Assembly (NCBI RefSeq): GCF_030817275.1
Contig: NZ_JAUSZD010000002.1
Location: forward strand, 372,001 to 436,000
From: Paenibacillus sp. V4I7
GTDB taxonomy: Bacteria > Bacillota > Bacilli > Paenibacillales > NBRC-103111
Direction of reading: 5' to 3'
DNA length: 64,000 nucleotides
Notes under the pieces: generated by a model
The model's database searches: none
What the model was told of the DNA's origin: nothing
Seen by the model: the letters and a program-made list of their open reading frames with translations, nothing else
Part shown: positions 38,308 to 47,374 of the stretch, piece after piece
How the letters are laid out: every line of letters begins with the position of its first letter
Numbering within the stretch: position 1 is the stretch's first letter
Made by a program: the position numbers and the translations under genes

Positions 38308-38919
38308 ATGCCTAAAAAAATTGCCCCTGCCTTTTATTTTATTGGCAACCATACGGTCTTGGACTTTACAAATACGAAAATTGCGGTTGATGGAAAGCCT
38401 GTAGATTTACTGGAGAAGTTTTCGGATGTGATGGGCTGGTTGTCCAAAGCGGATCTTCTTAGTAAAAAAGAAATGGAGGAATATGAACAACGATGGGGGA
38501 GTGGCGGAGAAGGAGAACCGGTCGTGACGGCTGCCAGAGCGCTCAGAAGCAGTTTGTTGGCCATGATTCAAAAATGCAAGGAAGAGGACAAGGCTTCAGA
38601 GGAAGATATGGAGCGCATTAATAGCCTTCTTACGGATCAGGTCATTACAACTAGGCTGGTTAGAAAGGATAGCCGATTTACTAGTGAAAGACATGTTAAG
38701 ATCCAAAAGCCGATCGATCTTCTCATCCCCATTGCAGAGGCGGCAATCGATTTTTTCAGTCATTACGATCTTCATCTCGTAAAGAAGTGCGAGAATCCGG
38801 ATTGTGTGCTTCACTTTTATGACAACAGCAAAAACAACACCCGCCGATGGTGCAGCCAAAAAACGTGCGGCAACCGAATGAAGGTGGCGGCTTTCCTGGA
38901 AAGGCGTCGAAATCAATAA
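38308..38919 (+). CDS. CGNR zinc-finger (ABATE domain) transcription factor
   Basis: ATG 38308 has AAGGAG seven bases upstream; the frame's earlier ATG at 38284 lies before that site. The 203-residue protein has the N-terminal ABATE-type ligand domain (GNHTVLDFTNTKI...DLLEKFSDVMGWL) and a C-terminal zinc finger with CENPDCVLHFYDNSKN, WCSQKTCGNRMKVAAF. Such regulators are thought to sense small ligands near stress or detoxification genes, which fits the PNPOx-like and DsrE genes just downstream. Confidence 0.88.
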   Translation: MPKKIAPAFYFIGNHTVLDFTNTKIAVDGKPVDLLEKFSDVMGWLSKADLLSKKEMEEYEQRWGSGGEGEPVVTAARALRSSLLAMIQKCKEEDKASEEDMERINSLLTDQVITTRLVRKDSRFTSERHVKIQKPIDLLIPIAEAAIDFFSHYDLHLVKKCENPDCVLHFYDNSKNNTRRWCSQKTCGNRMKVAAFLERRRNQ

Positions 38920-38929
38920 GTAAGCGTAG

Positions 38930-38966
38930 ATGAGTCTTAGAATTATTTCTAAGGCTCATTTTTGCG
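38930..38966 (+). terminator. Terminator of the CGNR gene
   Basis: TGAGTCTTAGAA pairs with TTCTAAGGCTCA around TTAT, then TTTTTG. Confidence 0.8.
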
Positions 38967-39067
38967 TTGTTTTTATTAATACCCAAAATTAATGTTTGCA
39001 AGTTAAAATGTTTAATGTATAATACCCATATAGCCTTTATGGAGGTTAAAAAAGGGGGTGAGAAAAA

Positions 39068-39988
39068 ATGAGCAGCGTGTACCATGCAGGAGAATTGACT
39101 GTACAAAAGCTAGCTGGTGCGGATATCGTTGCACAACATAATGGTACGAACATAACTCCTACTATTTTCAAAGGGGCGATGGCATTTCTAAGGACGCAAT
39201 CACTCATCATAGCGTCATCCGTTGATTGGGACGGAAGAGTATGGAGTTCGTTTCTAACTGGCGAACCGGGGTTTATCGACGTAAAGTCTGAGGCAGCGTT
39301 AACCATAACATCCAGCCCTGTTACGAGCGATCCCTTGGTCGGGAATTTGTTATCGAGTCCTGAGATCGGCTTGCTGGCGATTGATTTCAACAGAAGGATT
39401 CGAATGAGGATTAACGGAAAGGGAGAATTCGATGCGGATCGACGATTGGCGGTATCAACGGAGCAAGTGTATGGAAACTGCCCGAAGTACATACAGAAAA
39501 GATCGTTGCAGCCAAGTGGCGGTTTCCATAGAACTCAGATGTCCGCGCATCGAAGCTACCATGTAAGTCCAGAACAACAAGAATGGATTCGCAATGCGGA
39601 CACGTTCTTTATTGGGAGTATCAGCTCGGAAGGGAACGCTGATGCTTCCCACCGGGGAGGTGCTCCCGGGTTTATAAAGGTTGTCGATGAAAACACGCTG
39701 CTTTTTCCCGATTATTTCGGCAACTCTATGTTTAATACCCTCGGGAATATTTATAGTAATCCGAGCACCGGTCTTTTATTTATTGATTTTGATACCGGCC
39801 ACTCCCTGCAGCTAACCGGACGATCCCAAATCATATGGGATGAGAATGAAATTTCCTGTTTCTCGGGGGCGGAACGGTTGGTTCGATTTGAGATCGATGA
39901 GGTTCTGTATACGGAAAACGGCACGCCGATCCGTTGGGATTTTGTAGAGTTTTCCTCTGCAAATCCAACGTTGCAGCGTAATAATTAA
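39068..39988 (+). CDS. Pyridoxamine 5'-phosphate oxidase-like (split-barrel) flavin protein
   Basis: The 306-residue protein contains two split-barrel units: residues about 25-135 (QSLIIASSVDWDGRVWSSFL, IGLLAIDFNRRIRMRINGKG) and about 165-290 (DTFFIGSISSEGNADASHRG, TGLLFIDFDTGHSLQLTGRS). Such tandem PNPOx-like proteins bind FMN or related cofactors. The substrate is unknown. ATG 39068 has AAAGGGGGTGAG upstream. The DsrE gene follows after 20 bases, forming a likely operon. Confidence 0.82.
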   Translation: MSSVYHAGELTVQKLAGADIVAQHNGTNITPTIFKGAMAFLRTQSLIIASSVDWDGRVWSSFLTGEPGFIDVKSEAALTITSSPVTSDPLVGNLLSSPEIGLLAIDFNRRIRMRINGKGEFDADRRLAVSTEQVYGNCPKYIQKRSLQPSGGFHRTQMSAHRSYHVSPEQQEWIRNADTFFIGSISSEGNADASHRGGAPGFIKVVDENTLLFPDYFGNSMFNTLGNIYSNPSTGLLFIDFDTGHSLQLTGRSQIIWDENEISCFSGAERLVRFEIDEVLYTENGTPIRWDFVEFSSANPTLQRNN

Positions 39989-40008
39989 AATTTGAGGAGG
40001 AATTGAAA

Positions 40009-40377
40009 ATGGCAACAGCAAACAAGTATGTGATTATCGTTCAAGCGAATCAACAGGATGTAGGCAAAGCGGTTCATGGATTATTGTATGGACAAGAGCT
40101 GCATGATGAGGGCTTTGAAGTAGAAATCCTTTTTGACGGGGCTGGGACTGAATGGCCAAATGAACTCAGTAAGGCAGATCATCCTTTTAACGCGTTATAT
40201 AAGCAAGTTATGAAGTCGGGGATCATTAAAGGCGGATGCCAAGCTTGTTCCGGATTCCACAATATTGAAGAGGAAATCCAAGAAGCAGGGGTCTCGCTGG
40301 TAGGTAATGAAAAGACCGGAGGACATATTCCATTTGCTCAATATATAAAAGACGGATTTTTCCCCATTATTCTTTAA
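40009..40377 (+). CDS. DsrE/DsrF-like family protein
   Basis: ATG 40009 lies eight bases after GAGGAGG; TTG 40003 is too close to that site. The 122-residue protein has the DsrE fold pattern KYVIIVQANQQDVGKAVHGL and a GGCQACSGF segment (Cys pair near residues 76-79) where sulfur-carrier members keep their active cysteine. It may handle reactive sulfur species, or be a structural homologue. Confidence 0.8.
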   Translation: MATANKYVIIVQANQQDVGKAVHGLLYGQELHDEGFEVEILFDGAGTEWPNELSKADHPFNALYKQVMKSGIIKGGCQACSGFHNIEEEIQEAGVSLVGNEKTGGHIPFAQYIKDGFFPIIL

Positions 40378-40402
40378 GCACAGAATCGAATATAAGACAT
40401 AT

Positions 40403-40431
40403 AGCAGGCTGCCTCGGTGGCCTGCTTTTGT
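40403..40431 (+). terminator. Terminator after the DsrE gene
   Basis: AGCAGGCTGCC pairs with GGCCTGCT around TCGGT, then TTTGTG. Confidence 0.7.
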
Positions 40432-40463
40432 GCTGCCAGATCCCGAGCCGCGGACACTGACAA

Positions 40464-40733
40464 CATTCTTGTAGGGCCTAAGAAATAGCATTTTGTCAAA
40501 AAAGGAGCGCCTCGGTATGATGGGTTTGTCAAAGGGTTTATAACCCAACATCATCAAGGAGGCGCTCTTACTATGAGGTTAACAATCAGACGGACAAAAT
40601 CAACACATTGAACGAATACACATTTGACCTTGTTGTGGGTATCGAGCATAGTGAAGGAAACCATGTACCCAAGCGACCAATTTTCGCTGCATCATACTTA
40701 ATCATGGGGAAGAAGAACACAATCTTTGGCTAG
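40464..40733 (+). mobile_element. Remnant of a third IS110-family element
   Basis: CATTCTTGTAGG at 40464 matches the transposase-proximal element end of both full copies (CATTCCTGTAG). It is followed by a GGAGCGCCTC...GAGGCGCTC hairpin just before an ATG at 40573, as in those copies. After a frameshift the frame reads NTLNEYTFDLVVGIEHSEGN, the start of the DEDD domain, then decays. It lies on the plus strand, opposite to the other two. The rest of 40378-40812 holds no gene. Confidence 0.65.
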
Positions 40734-40812
40734 CTGAGGACATCTGTCCTTCCCCAAGTACCTGAATCTATTATTTAATAATGGATAAGTCCAAATGAAG
40801 GAGAAATAAAAC

Positions 40813-41238
40813 ATGAGAGGGAATGTATTTGCTTTTTTAGGCGGAGCCTGTATTACACTGCAAGGAGTAGCCAATTCCCGGATTAGTCAGGATATTGGCA
40901 CTTGGCAAGCGGCGACGGTTACCCAGTTAACCGGATTCATGATGGCCTTACTTATCCTGATGTTCGTCCGAGATGGAAATTGGCAAGGGCTTAAGCAAGT
41001 GAAGCCGTTATATCTAACTGGCGGCGCCTTAGCCGCGGTCATTATCTTCAGTAATGTCACGGCTATTCAGCAGATCGGTGTTACCTTTACTATATCTGCT
41101 CTTCTGATTGCCCAGCTGTGTCTGACTTTTTTAATCGATAGTAAAGGGTGGTTCGGCGTGGTGAAGAGGAAGATGAGGCTGCCGCAGTTCATCGGTATCG
41201 GAATGATGATGGTCGGTGTAATTGTACTGAAATTTTGA
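40813..41238 (+). CDS. DMT (YdcZ-type) membrane transporter, small subunit 1
   Basis: The 141-residue protein has four to five membrane segments and starts FAFLGGACITLQGVANSRIS, typical of the YdcZ half-size drug/metabolite transporters that work as pairs. Its partner is the gene at 42073, with the Crp-type regulator between them. ATG has AAGGAGAAATAAAAC upstream. Confidence 0.88.
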   Translation: MRGNVFAFLGGACITLQGVANSRISQDIGTWQAATVTQLTGFMMALLILMFVRDGNWQGLKQVKPLYLTGGALAAVIIFSNVTAIQQIGVTFTISALLIAQLCLTFLIDSKGWFGVVKRKMRLPQFIGIGMMMVGVIVLKF

Positions 41239-41292
41239 TCGATCGAACATTCCGGATTGTGACGGATGAAAGGATAGAGGTGAAACCGGGTA

Positions 41293-41991
41293 ATGAAAGA
41301 AATTCAAGATCGTGAGCAATTGAATCGTTATTTGCATGCTTATCAGTTGGAATCCACATTTAATGAAGCATTAATACCGCATTTGTCGCTATTCATCTTT
41401 GATCAAGGGGAACTCATCTGTTCCCAAGGAGAACCTTCAAAGTATCTGTACGTGCTTGTAAAGGGGAAGATTAAAATCTATACCACTTCGGCAGAAGGCA
41501 GAACGCTTGTTATCTCTTTTAAAACACCGCTTGAGGTTATCGGGGACATTGAATATATACAAGGTATCGACATTATCAATACGGTTGAGGCGGTATCGTC
41601 TGTATGTATGATCGGTGTTCATCAGCACTGGTTGAAAAAATACGGCAGCGATTATTCCCCGCTGCTGCAATTTTTATTGGAAATAATTACAAAAAAGTTT
41701 TTTATTAAATCCAATTCCCTGAGTTTCAATTTGATGTATCCGGTGGAAGTGAGATTGGCAAGTTATCTGCTGTCTGTATCCTTTGATGAATCTGATTCTT
41801 TATTTAGAGGGCAACTAAGCACATCCAGTCTAACGGATGCAGCGCACTTAATTGGAACCAGCTACAGACATCTGAATCGGGTCATCCAAAAGTTCTGCAC
41901 AGAAGGTCTGATTGAGCGCAACAAAGAGTTCATCCTTGTTAAGGATAGAGAAGGATTAAGTGCGTTGGCAAGTCAAAATATTTACAAATAG
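41293..41991 (+). CDS. Crp/Fnr-family regulator (YeiL-like)
   Basis: The 232-residue protein has an N-terminal cyclic-nucleotide-binding-like barrel (LICSQGEPSKYLYVLVKGKI at about residues 38-57) and a C-terminal helix-turn-helix (TDAAHLIGTSYRHLNRVIQ). It lacks the four-cysteine cluster of Fnr at the N-terminus. It sits between two half-size DMT transporter genes, so control of that pair is likely. ATG has GAGGTGAAACCGGGTA upstream. Confidence 0.85.
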   Translation: MKEIQDREQLNRYLHAYQLESTFNEALIPHLSLFIFDQGELICSQGEPSKYLYVLVKGKIKIYTTSAEGRTLVISFKTPLEVIGDIEYIQGIDIINTVEAVSSVCMIGVHQHWLKKYGSDYSPLLQFLLEIITKKFFIKSNSLSFNLMYPVEVRLASYLLSVSFDESDSLFRGQLSTSSLTDAAHLIGTSYRHLNRVIQKFCTEGLIERNKEFILVKDREGLSALASQNIYK

Positions 41992-42072
41992 ACTTATTCA
42001 TTCATGTAGCAGGCAAACAATGCTATACCATTAAGCATCGGAATATAATCAGCAAATGGGGGAGCAAAGGTT

Positions 42073-42537
42073 ATGAATTCAGGTCTAATATTGGCGCTTA
42101 TCGCGGGTTCACTGGTTGGATTGCAAAATATTTTCAACAGTAAGGTGAATGAACGTGCGGGATCTTGGGCAACAACCACCTTAGTGTTGGGTATGGGATT
42201 CGTAGCTTCACTGACTATCGGTCTAATCTTTGAAGGGAAACATATGTTTACCTTGCAAAATATGCATCCCTGGTATTGGATCAGTGGTTTGATCGGAATA
42301 GGAGTAGTAATTTGCCTGGTACAAGGGATCAGGCTGCTTGGTCCTACGTATGCCGTCTCTATCATTCTGATATCACAGCTCGGGTTTGCTTTATTGTGGG
42401 ACTCACTAGGCTGGTTTGGTCTGGACAAGGTTTCTTTTACATTCAACCAGTTGATAGGTGTGCTGGTCATAGTCGGTGGTATTCTTGTATTTAAATTAAG
42501 TGGACGTGAAACCCGGAAGTCGACTAAGATGACTTAG
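42073..42537 (+). CDS. DMT (YdcZ-type) membrane transporter, small subunit 2
   Basis: The 154-residue partner of the protein at 40813 has the same four-to-five-helix plan and LIAGSLVGLQNIFNSKVNER start. The cargo of such pairs is unknown. ATG has GGGGGAGCAAAGGTT upstream. Confidence 0.88.
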   Translation: MNSGLILALIAGSLVGLQNIFNSKVNERAGSWATTTLVLGMGFVASLTIGLIFEGKHMFTLQNMHPWYWISGLIGIGVVICLVQGIRLLGPTYAVSIILISQLGFALLWDSLGWFGLDKVSFTFNQLIGVLVIVGGILVFKLSGRETRKSTKMT

Positions 42538-42555
42538 AATCAGGGGAGAGACCTA

Positions 42556-43734
42556 ATGAACAATAAAACTGTAGTTTAATTGCTTGCCCTTGCCGTTTTT
42601 TTAATAGGAACGATTGAATACATTATCACAGGTATTATTCAAATGGTGGCGATAGATTTGACTGTATCTACATCTGTAGCCGGATTGCTTGTGACTTCGT
42701 TTGCTCTTTCTGCAGCAATAGGTGCACCCATTGTAATCGCCCTTACCATTAATTTTGACCGAAAAAAAATATTGCTTGCCATGCTCGCCGTTTTTATATG
42801 TAGCAACTTTATGACCTTTTTTAGCTCCTCTTATGGAATGGTGCTCTTCACACGAGTTTTACAGGGAGTAAGTGGGGGGATTGTTACTGTGGTAGCAATG
42901 GCGGTGGCTACTCGACTTGTTGAGAAAGAAAAGAGAGGGAATGCAATTGGAATCATCTTAATGGGCCTAAGTAGTTCTCTTGTATTCGGAGTTCCGATTG
43001 GCACATTCCTTAGCGATATACTGGGTTGGAGATCCTTATTTATATATATCGGTTTATTGACTCTCATTCCGCTTATCGTAGTCTATAGAAATGTCCCTAT
43101 TCTAAAAGAACAAGAACCTGTAGCGATTGGTATTCAACTATCAATATTAAAAGACAAGAGAATTGTGACGGCGGTCGTCATAACGTTACTTTATATAGGT
43201 GGCTACTCGACTATATTTACCTATTTAACCCCATTTTTACAAGCTTCATCGGACCTCGCAATGGTGGAAATTAGTGGCATTCTTTTTCTTGCAGGTATTT
43301 GTAGTTTCATCGGCTCAAGGGTCGGGGGGCTGACAGCAGACAAAAAAGGACCCAAGTTTACGATTTATACTGGATTATCTTTACAGGTAGTTATATTACT
43401 TTTTCTAACTATTGTCGGAGGATATTTAGTGGGTTTAATTGCTGTTATATTGGTTTGGATGGGGGCTACTTGGGGTACGTCTTCAGCACAGCAATTATAT
43501 TTAGTTACACTAGTTCCCAAATCTCCCGATATTGCCTTAAGTATAAATACATCTTTCATTCAGTTGGGATTCGCATTAGGTTCAGGTATAGGGGGTCTTG
43601 TTATAAATAATTCATCTGTTTTAAACCTTAGCTGGGTGGGATGTAGCATTGTTATTCTAGCTTTACTAATGGCAATTATGTTATTTGCGTTTGAGCGAAG
43701 CTCTAAAAATAATCAACTGACTGAAAATTCTTAA
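42556..43734 (+). pseudogene. MFS transporter with a TAA stop at codon 8
   Basis: ATG 42556 has an excellent GGGGAGAG site but meets TAA at 42577-42579; the same frame then stays open for 384 codons. The first codons (MNNKTVV-stop-LLALAVFLIGTIEY) clearly belong to the protein that follows, a 12-helix major facilitator of the sugar-efflux/arabinose-efflux type (motif A-like NFDRKK, RVLQGVSGG, VPIGTFLSDILGWR). Translation could restart at TTG 42580 right after the stop, which would lose only eight residues, so activity may survive. Confidence 0.75.
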
Positions 43735-43741
43735 GTGCTTC

Positions 43742-43862
43742 ACGCCAATAAAAATGGCCAAATCCGATCTGGACTGGGGCATGACTCAGTTCCCGAGCTT
43801 TTCCGACGCCAAGAATACAGGCAGCCTATACGATCTCCATGTCATCGCGCAACTGGTAATGG
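43742..43862 (+). pseudogene. Fragment of a sugar ABC solute-binding protein
   Basis: The frame reads PIKMAKSDLDWGMTQFPSFS, then GSLYDLHVIAQL. DWGMTQFP followed by HVI is typical of the middle of LplA-type binding proteins. Nothing else of the gene remains. Confidence 0.6.
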
Positions 43863-43868
43863 CTGGAG

Positions 43869-44792
43869 CTAACAGATGTAACTTTTCAACTTGTCTTGAA
43901 GAATCCCTTCGAATGGACATCCCAACCAGGTAAACAATTTTCGAGCAGGCTCATCCTCGGGTAGGAAAGCTTCGATTCGAGGATACATGCGGCTGCTGAC
44001 GGATATATGGATTTGCCGGAGACGAATCGGCATCCATTCGTTTCCTTCACCCATCCGGGCCATCACGACTTTTGATTGCGATATATCGCTTTCGGAATCT
44101 GGCGCTTTTCGGCTCCAATACGCTTTAAAATCGTTAATCTCATTAAATTGCCGGATTAAACTGAGGTACCAGGCATCATAACGGGAGTATATATTATTCT
44201 GCTTGAAAGTTTGAATACCGTATACCGCATGCGATTCCCATAGTTGAAATGCAGTAGCATCAAAAGTGGAACGTGAACGGATTGGATATTCGGAATTAAA
44301 GTGAAGATGGATCATACTCCTGTGCTGGGGGGGAAGTTCTTCGATCGGTATCTCATATAAAAGACAGAAGGCTTTATTCGCTTCAACGATTTCGAATTTA
44401 TGGGTCGCGATAAATGCCGGAAGAGGAAGTGCGTTCATAATCAAATGAGACTGTTCCAGTGCGAGTTTCAACGAGCGCCCTTCAAGTTCGTGATGTTCCG
44501 GAAGATAACCGGCAGCAAGAAGCAAGTCGTTCCTCTCCGAGGATGTACATTCGAGATAGTTGGAAATCGCAAGTACGGCTTCCCGGCTCGGCAGACGTCG
44601 CGAACGATTAGTCAGCAAATTTTTATAAGTTGCATACGCCTCGTCGTTTAGTTCTTGTTGAGTAAAACGTTTCAGCATTGGATGAGATTCTTCCCGGTAC
44701 TGTTGCCAACGGCTTGTTCGGATCGTTTCGATTTCGCCAAGAAGCATTTTTAACACTTTAGGTTCCGAATGAAGATTCAACTGAACGTCCAT
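43869..44792 (-). CDS. MmyB-like helix-turn-helix regulator
   Basis: The 307-residue protein has an N-terminal xenobiotic-response-like helix-turn-helix (TYKNLLTNRSRRLPSREAVLAI region, about residues 55-80) and a C-terminal MmyB-like ligand domain (LPLPAFIATHKFEIVEANKA, then HLHFNSEYP). Such proteins are thought to bind fatty-acid-like ligands. It is divergent from the quinone oxidoreductase gene at 44929, and palindromes lie between the two, so it probably regulates that gene and itself. Confidence 0.82.
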   Translation of the reverse strand: MDVQLNLHSEPKVLKMLLGEIETIRTSRWQQYREESHPMLKRFTQQELNDEAYATYKNLLTNRSRRLPSREAVLAISNYLECTSSERNDLLLAAGYLPEHHELEGRSLKLALEQSHLIMNALPLPAFIATHKFEIVEANKAFCLLYEIPIEELPPQHRSMIHLHFNSEYPIRSRSTFDATAFQLWESHAVYGIQTFKQNNIYSRYDAWYLSLIRQFNEINDFKAYWSRKAPDSESDISQSKVVMARMGEGNEWMPIRLRQIHISVSSRMYPRIEAFLPEDEPARKLFTWLGCPFEGILQDKLKSYIC

Positions 44793-44805
44793 ATTTCCAG
44801 CTCCT

Positions 44806-44848
44806 CACCTAAAGGACCAATAGGTTAGGTGTAGTTTTACACTTGGTC
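44806..44848. promoter_or_regulatory. Nested palindromes in a divergent promoter region
   Basis: Three perfect inverted repeats overlap: CACCTAA...TTAGGTG (44806-44831), GTGTA-GTTT-TACAC (44829-44842) and GACCAA...TTGGTC (44815-44848). They lie between the MmyB-like regulator and the oxidoreductase gene, the expected place for its operator. Confidence 0.6.
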
Positions 44849-44928
44849 AGAAGTTATCGATATATTATACTGCCCTATAAGAAGCCGGTCAAACCCGGAG
44901 CTTTATTAAGGATCTGGAGGAGATAGAG

Positions 44929-45870
44929 ATGGTACGTGCTATTATATCTGACCCACTTGTTGCTGGACGATTTACCATTAGGGAAGTAGAGATGGCGACA
45001 CCGGCCCCATCAGAAGCAATCGTTCAGGTTAAAGCCGTGTCCCTAAACCGCGGAGAAGTAAGAGACGCGCTAAATGGGGAAATTGCTACAAAACCCGGTT
45101 GGGATTTTGCCGGAGTTGTATTGAAGTCTGCGGAAGACGGAACCGGTCCGAAAAAGGGAAGTCGAGTGGTCGGTCTGATCCCTATGGGTGCCTGGGCCGA
45201 ACAGGTTGCGGCCAGAACTTCTTGGTTAAGCGAAATTCCAGAAACGGTTACATTTGCACAAGCAGCCACATTGCCGGTTGCGGGATTGAGTGCGATGTAT
45301 GCTCTCCGTAAAGGGGGACTTCTGCTGCAAAAGCGGGTTTTGATTACAGGGTCGACCGGTGGCGTCGGTTTGTTCGCTCATCAGCTCGCTACACTGGCGG
45401 GAGCATATGTTGTCGGAACGGCCAGAACGGAGAAGAAGGCTGAATTGGTTCGTAGTGCCGGAGCGAGCGAAGTGCTTGTGGGAGAATCCTATTCTGCAGC
45501 AAGCCAGCTCGGGCCATTTCACCTGATCTTAGATACGGTGGGAGGAGATATCCTGGCGGGTCTTCTTTCGCAGCTGGTATCCGGAGGAATCTGCGTGACG
45601 ATGGGGTATTCCAACTCTCCATACGCTTCCATTGATGTTAGAGATTTAATCCATACGGGAGGAACTACTTTGTATGGGCTGTTCCTATTGGAGGAGTTAA
45701 ACCGCTATTCGGGAGCCGATGATTTGCGTCTTCTTGCACAGTTGGTCGCAGACGAAAGGCTTCATCCCCGAATTGAAGTGGAAGCATCCTGGAAAGAGAT
45801 TCAATCGATAGCCACCCAGTTGATGGAACGGCAGTATACCGGAAAGGCAGTTCTGCATATAGACGAGTAA
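44929..45870 (+). CDS. Quinone oxidoreductase-like (MDR family) protein
   Basis: The 313-residue protein has the GroES-like N-terminal half without catalytic zinc ligands (SLNRGEVRDALNG, GWDFAGVV) and a Rossmann half (RVLITGSTGGVGLFAHQLATLAGAYVVGTAR). This is the NADPH-dependent quinone or enone reductase type. Control by the divergent MmyB-like regulator fits a detoxification role. ATG has GGAGGAGATAGAG upstream. Confidence 0.88.
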   Translation: MVRAIISDPLVAGRFTIREVEMATPAPSEAIVQVKAVSLNRGEVRDALNGEIATKPGWDFAGVVLKSAEDGTGPKKGSRVVGLIPMGAWAEQVAARTSWLSEIPETVTFAQAATLPVAGLSAMYALRKGGLLLQKRVLITGSTGGVGLFAHQLATLAGAYVVGTARTEKKAELVRSAGASEVLVGESYSAASQLGPFHLILDTVGGDILAGLLSQLVSGGICVTMGYSNSPYASIDVRDLIHTGGTTLYGLFLLEELNRYSGADDLRLLAQLVADERLHPRIEVEASWKEIQSIATQLMERQYTGKAVLHIDE

Positions 45871-46016
45871 GATAAGTGAGAAATCGCTGCTCTACGTACA
45901 TTCCGCCCTATTCAACAAGCGTCGTCAGGATGGGATCTAGGGATAAACCGAGTTCGGTTAGCGAATTATTCCGATAAAAATAATGAAGCCATGCAAAACG
46001 AAGGGTAGGGAATCAC

Positions 46017-46642
46017 ATGAAAATCGAACTAAATCGTCAAATCCTGCTGATTAAACGTCCGAAGCCGGCGCTGTTGGATCAACTGCCGGACAAATTGCCA
46101 AGTTGCTTGGCTGCCGCGTCGTTGGTATTGCAGGCTCGGACAGCAAGGCCCAATTTCTGCTGGATGAGCTTGGCTTTGATGCTGTAGTCAATTACAAAAC
46201 GGCTGCCGATATTACAACAGCACTTCAAGAGGCTTGCCCAAACGGAGTTGACATCTATTTCGATAATGTCGGCGGAAACATTACAAACAACGTAATCACA
46301 CTGCTGAACAGATACGCGAGAGTCGTCGTTTGTGGTCAAATATCTCAGTATAACGATCGTTCAGTTGCTCCAAGCCTCAATCTGCCTTTTGAAATGTGGA
46401 AGAGAAGCGCACAAATGAAAGGTTTTATGATGCATGATTATGAGCGACAATTCGAGCATGCACGAAGCAGGTTATTAGAGTGGTTACAGGAGGGCAAGCT
46501 GCGGAACGTTGAGCATATTATCGAAGGTTTCGAAAATACACCCCAAGCGTTAATTGACTTATTCAATGGGGAGAATATCGGCAAACTAATCGTAAAAGTC
46601 GCAAATTTGCAAAATTTCGAATCAAAAATAACGAAAGGATAA
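46017..46642 (+). pseudogene. NADP-dependent enone/quinone oxidoreductase with a large internal deletion
   Basis: From ATG 46017 (site AAGGGTAGGG) the first 16 codons read MKIELNRQILLIKRPK, the start of a YfmJ/curcumin-reductase type MDR protein. At 46066/46067 the sequence jumps into another frame at GAVGSTAGQIAKLLGCRVVG, the nucleotide-binding turn, and runs to the normal C-terminus (ENIGKLIVKV). About 140 residues, including most of the GroES domain, are gone. The downstream part could be made from ATG 46103 but would lack the cofactor turn. Confidence 0.75.
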
Positions 46643-46652
46643 TTTGATTTAT

Positions 46653-47315
46653 ATGAAGACAATCGGCTTTATCGGTATTGGAATGATGGGAATACACATG
46701 GCGACCCGGTTGCATAAAGCAGACTATAAGTTAACCGCATATGATCATGATAACGAACGAACAAAGCCTCTTGCTGATATGGGCGTTCGAGTAGTTGATT
46801 CAATAGCTGAATGTGTAAAAGAACAGGATATTATTATAACGATGCTAGCGAATGATGAGGCTGTTACACAAGTTTTAACAGACGATAATGGTGTTTATCG
46901 TCATGTGGAGCAGGGCACAATGGTCGTTGATATGAGCACAATTTCACCGTCTACTTCCAGATATTTAGCTGAATTGGCTGAACAGAAAGGAATTGTTAAA
47001 CTTGATGCCCCTGTCTCGGGAAGTACCCTTCATGCCAGAGAAGGAAACTTAGTCTTTATGGTTGGGGGAGAACAGAGAGCCTATCAAAGCTTGATCGATA
47101 TTTTTGAAATATTGGGCAAAAACAGCATTTACTTTGGAGAGGCCGGAAAGGGATCGGAAGCAAAGATAGTAAAAAAACTTTACATTGATACGATAATGCA
47201 AGGACTCGTTGAATCCCTTGTTTTGGCCGAAGCATTTTCACTTAATCGAGAGCTTGTATTTCAAATGATTCAACATTCTCCTGCCGCGTCTCCCTATGCC
47301 GAATTTATTAAGTAG
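46653..47315 (+). pseudogene. 3-hydroxyisobutyrate dehydrogenase-family protein, C-terminally truncated
   Basis: ATG 46653 opens on MKTIGFIGIGMMGIHMATRL, the NAD(P)-binding turn. DAPVSGSTLHAREGNLVFMVGG is the substrate-binding signature and KIVKKLYIDTIMQGLVESLVLAEA contains the catalytic Lys. The protein ends at residue 220 in SPAASPYAEFIK, whereas relatives continue for about 65-70 more residues that complete the dimer-forming helical domain. The stop at 47313 is followed by unrelated sequence, so the end was deleted or replaced. Activity is doubtful. Confidence 0.7.
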
Positions 47316-47374
47316 CCGGGACACATCCAAACCAATGCAACTATCGTATTTGACATTTTGAGGAGGAAATGAAT

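Noticed and set aside
38074..38352. A 92-codon minus-strand frame before the CGNR gene
   Set aside because: It overlaps the CGNR start, has no ribosome site and the region more likely holds the promoter (TATAAT at 38201). A decayed gene cannot be excluded.
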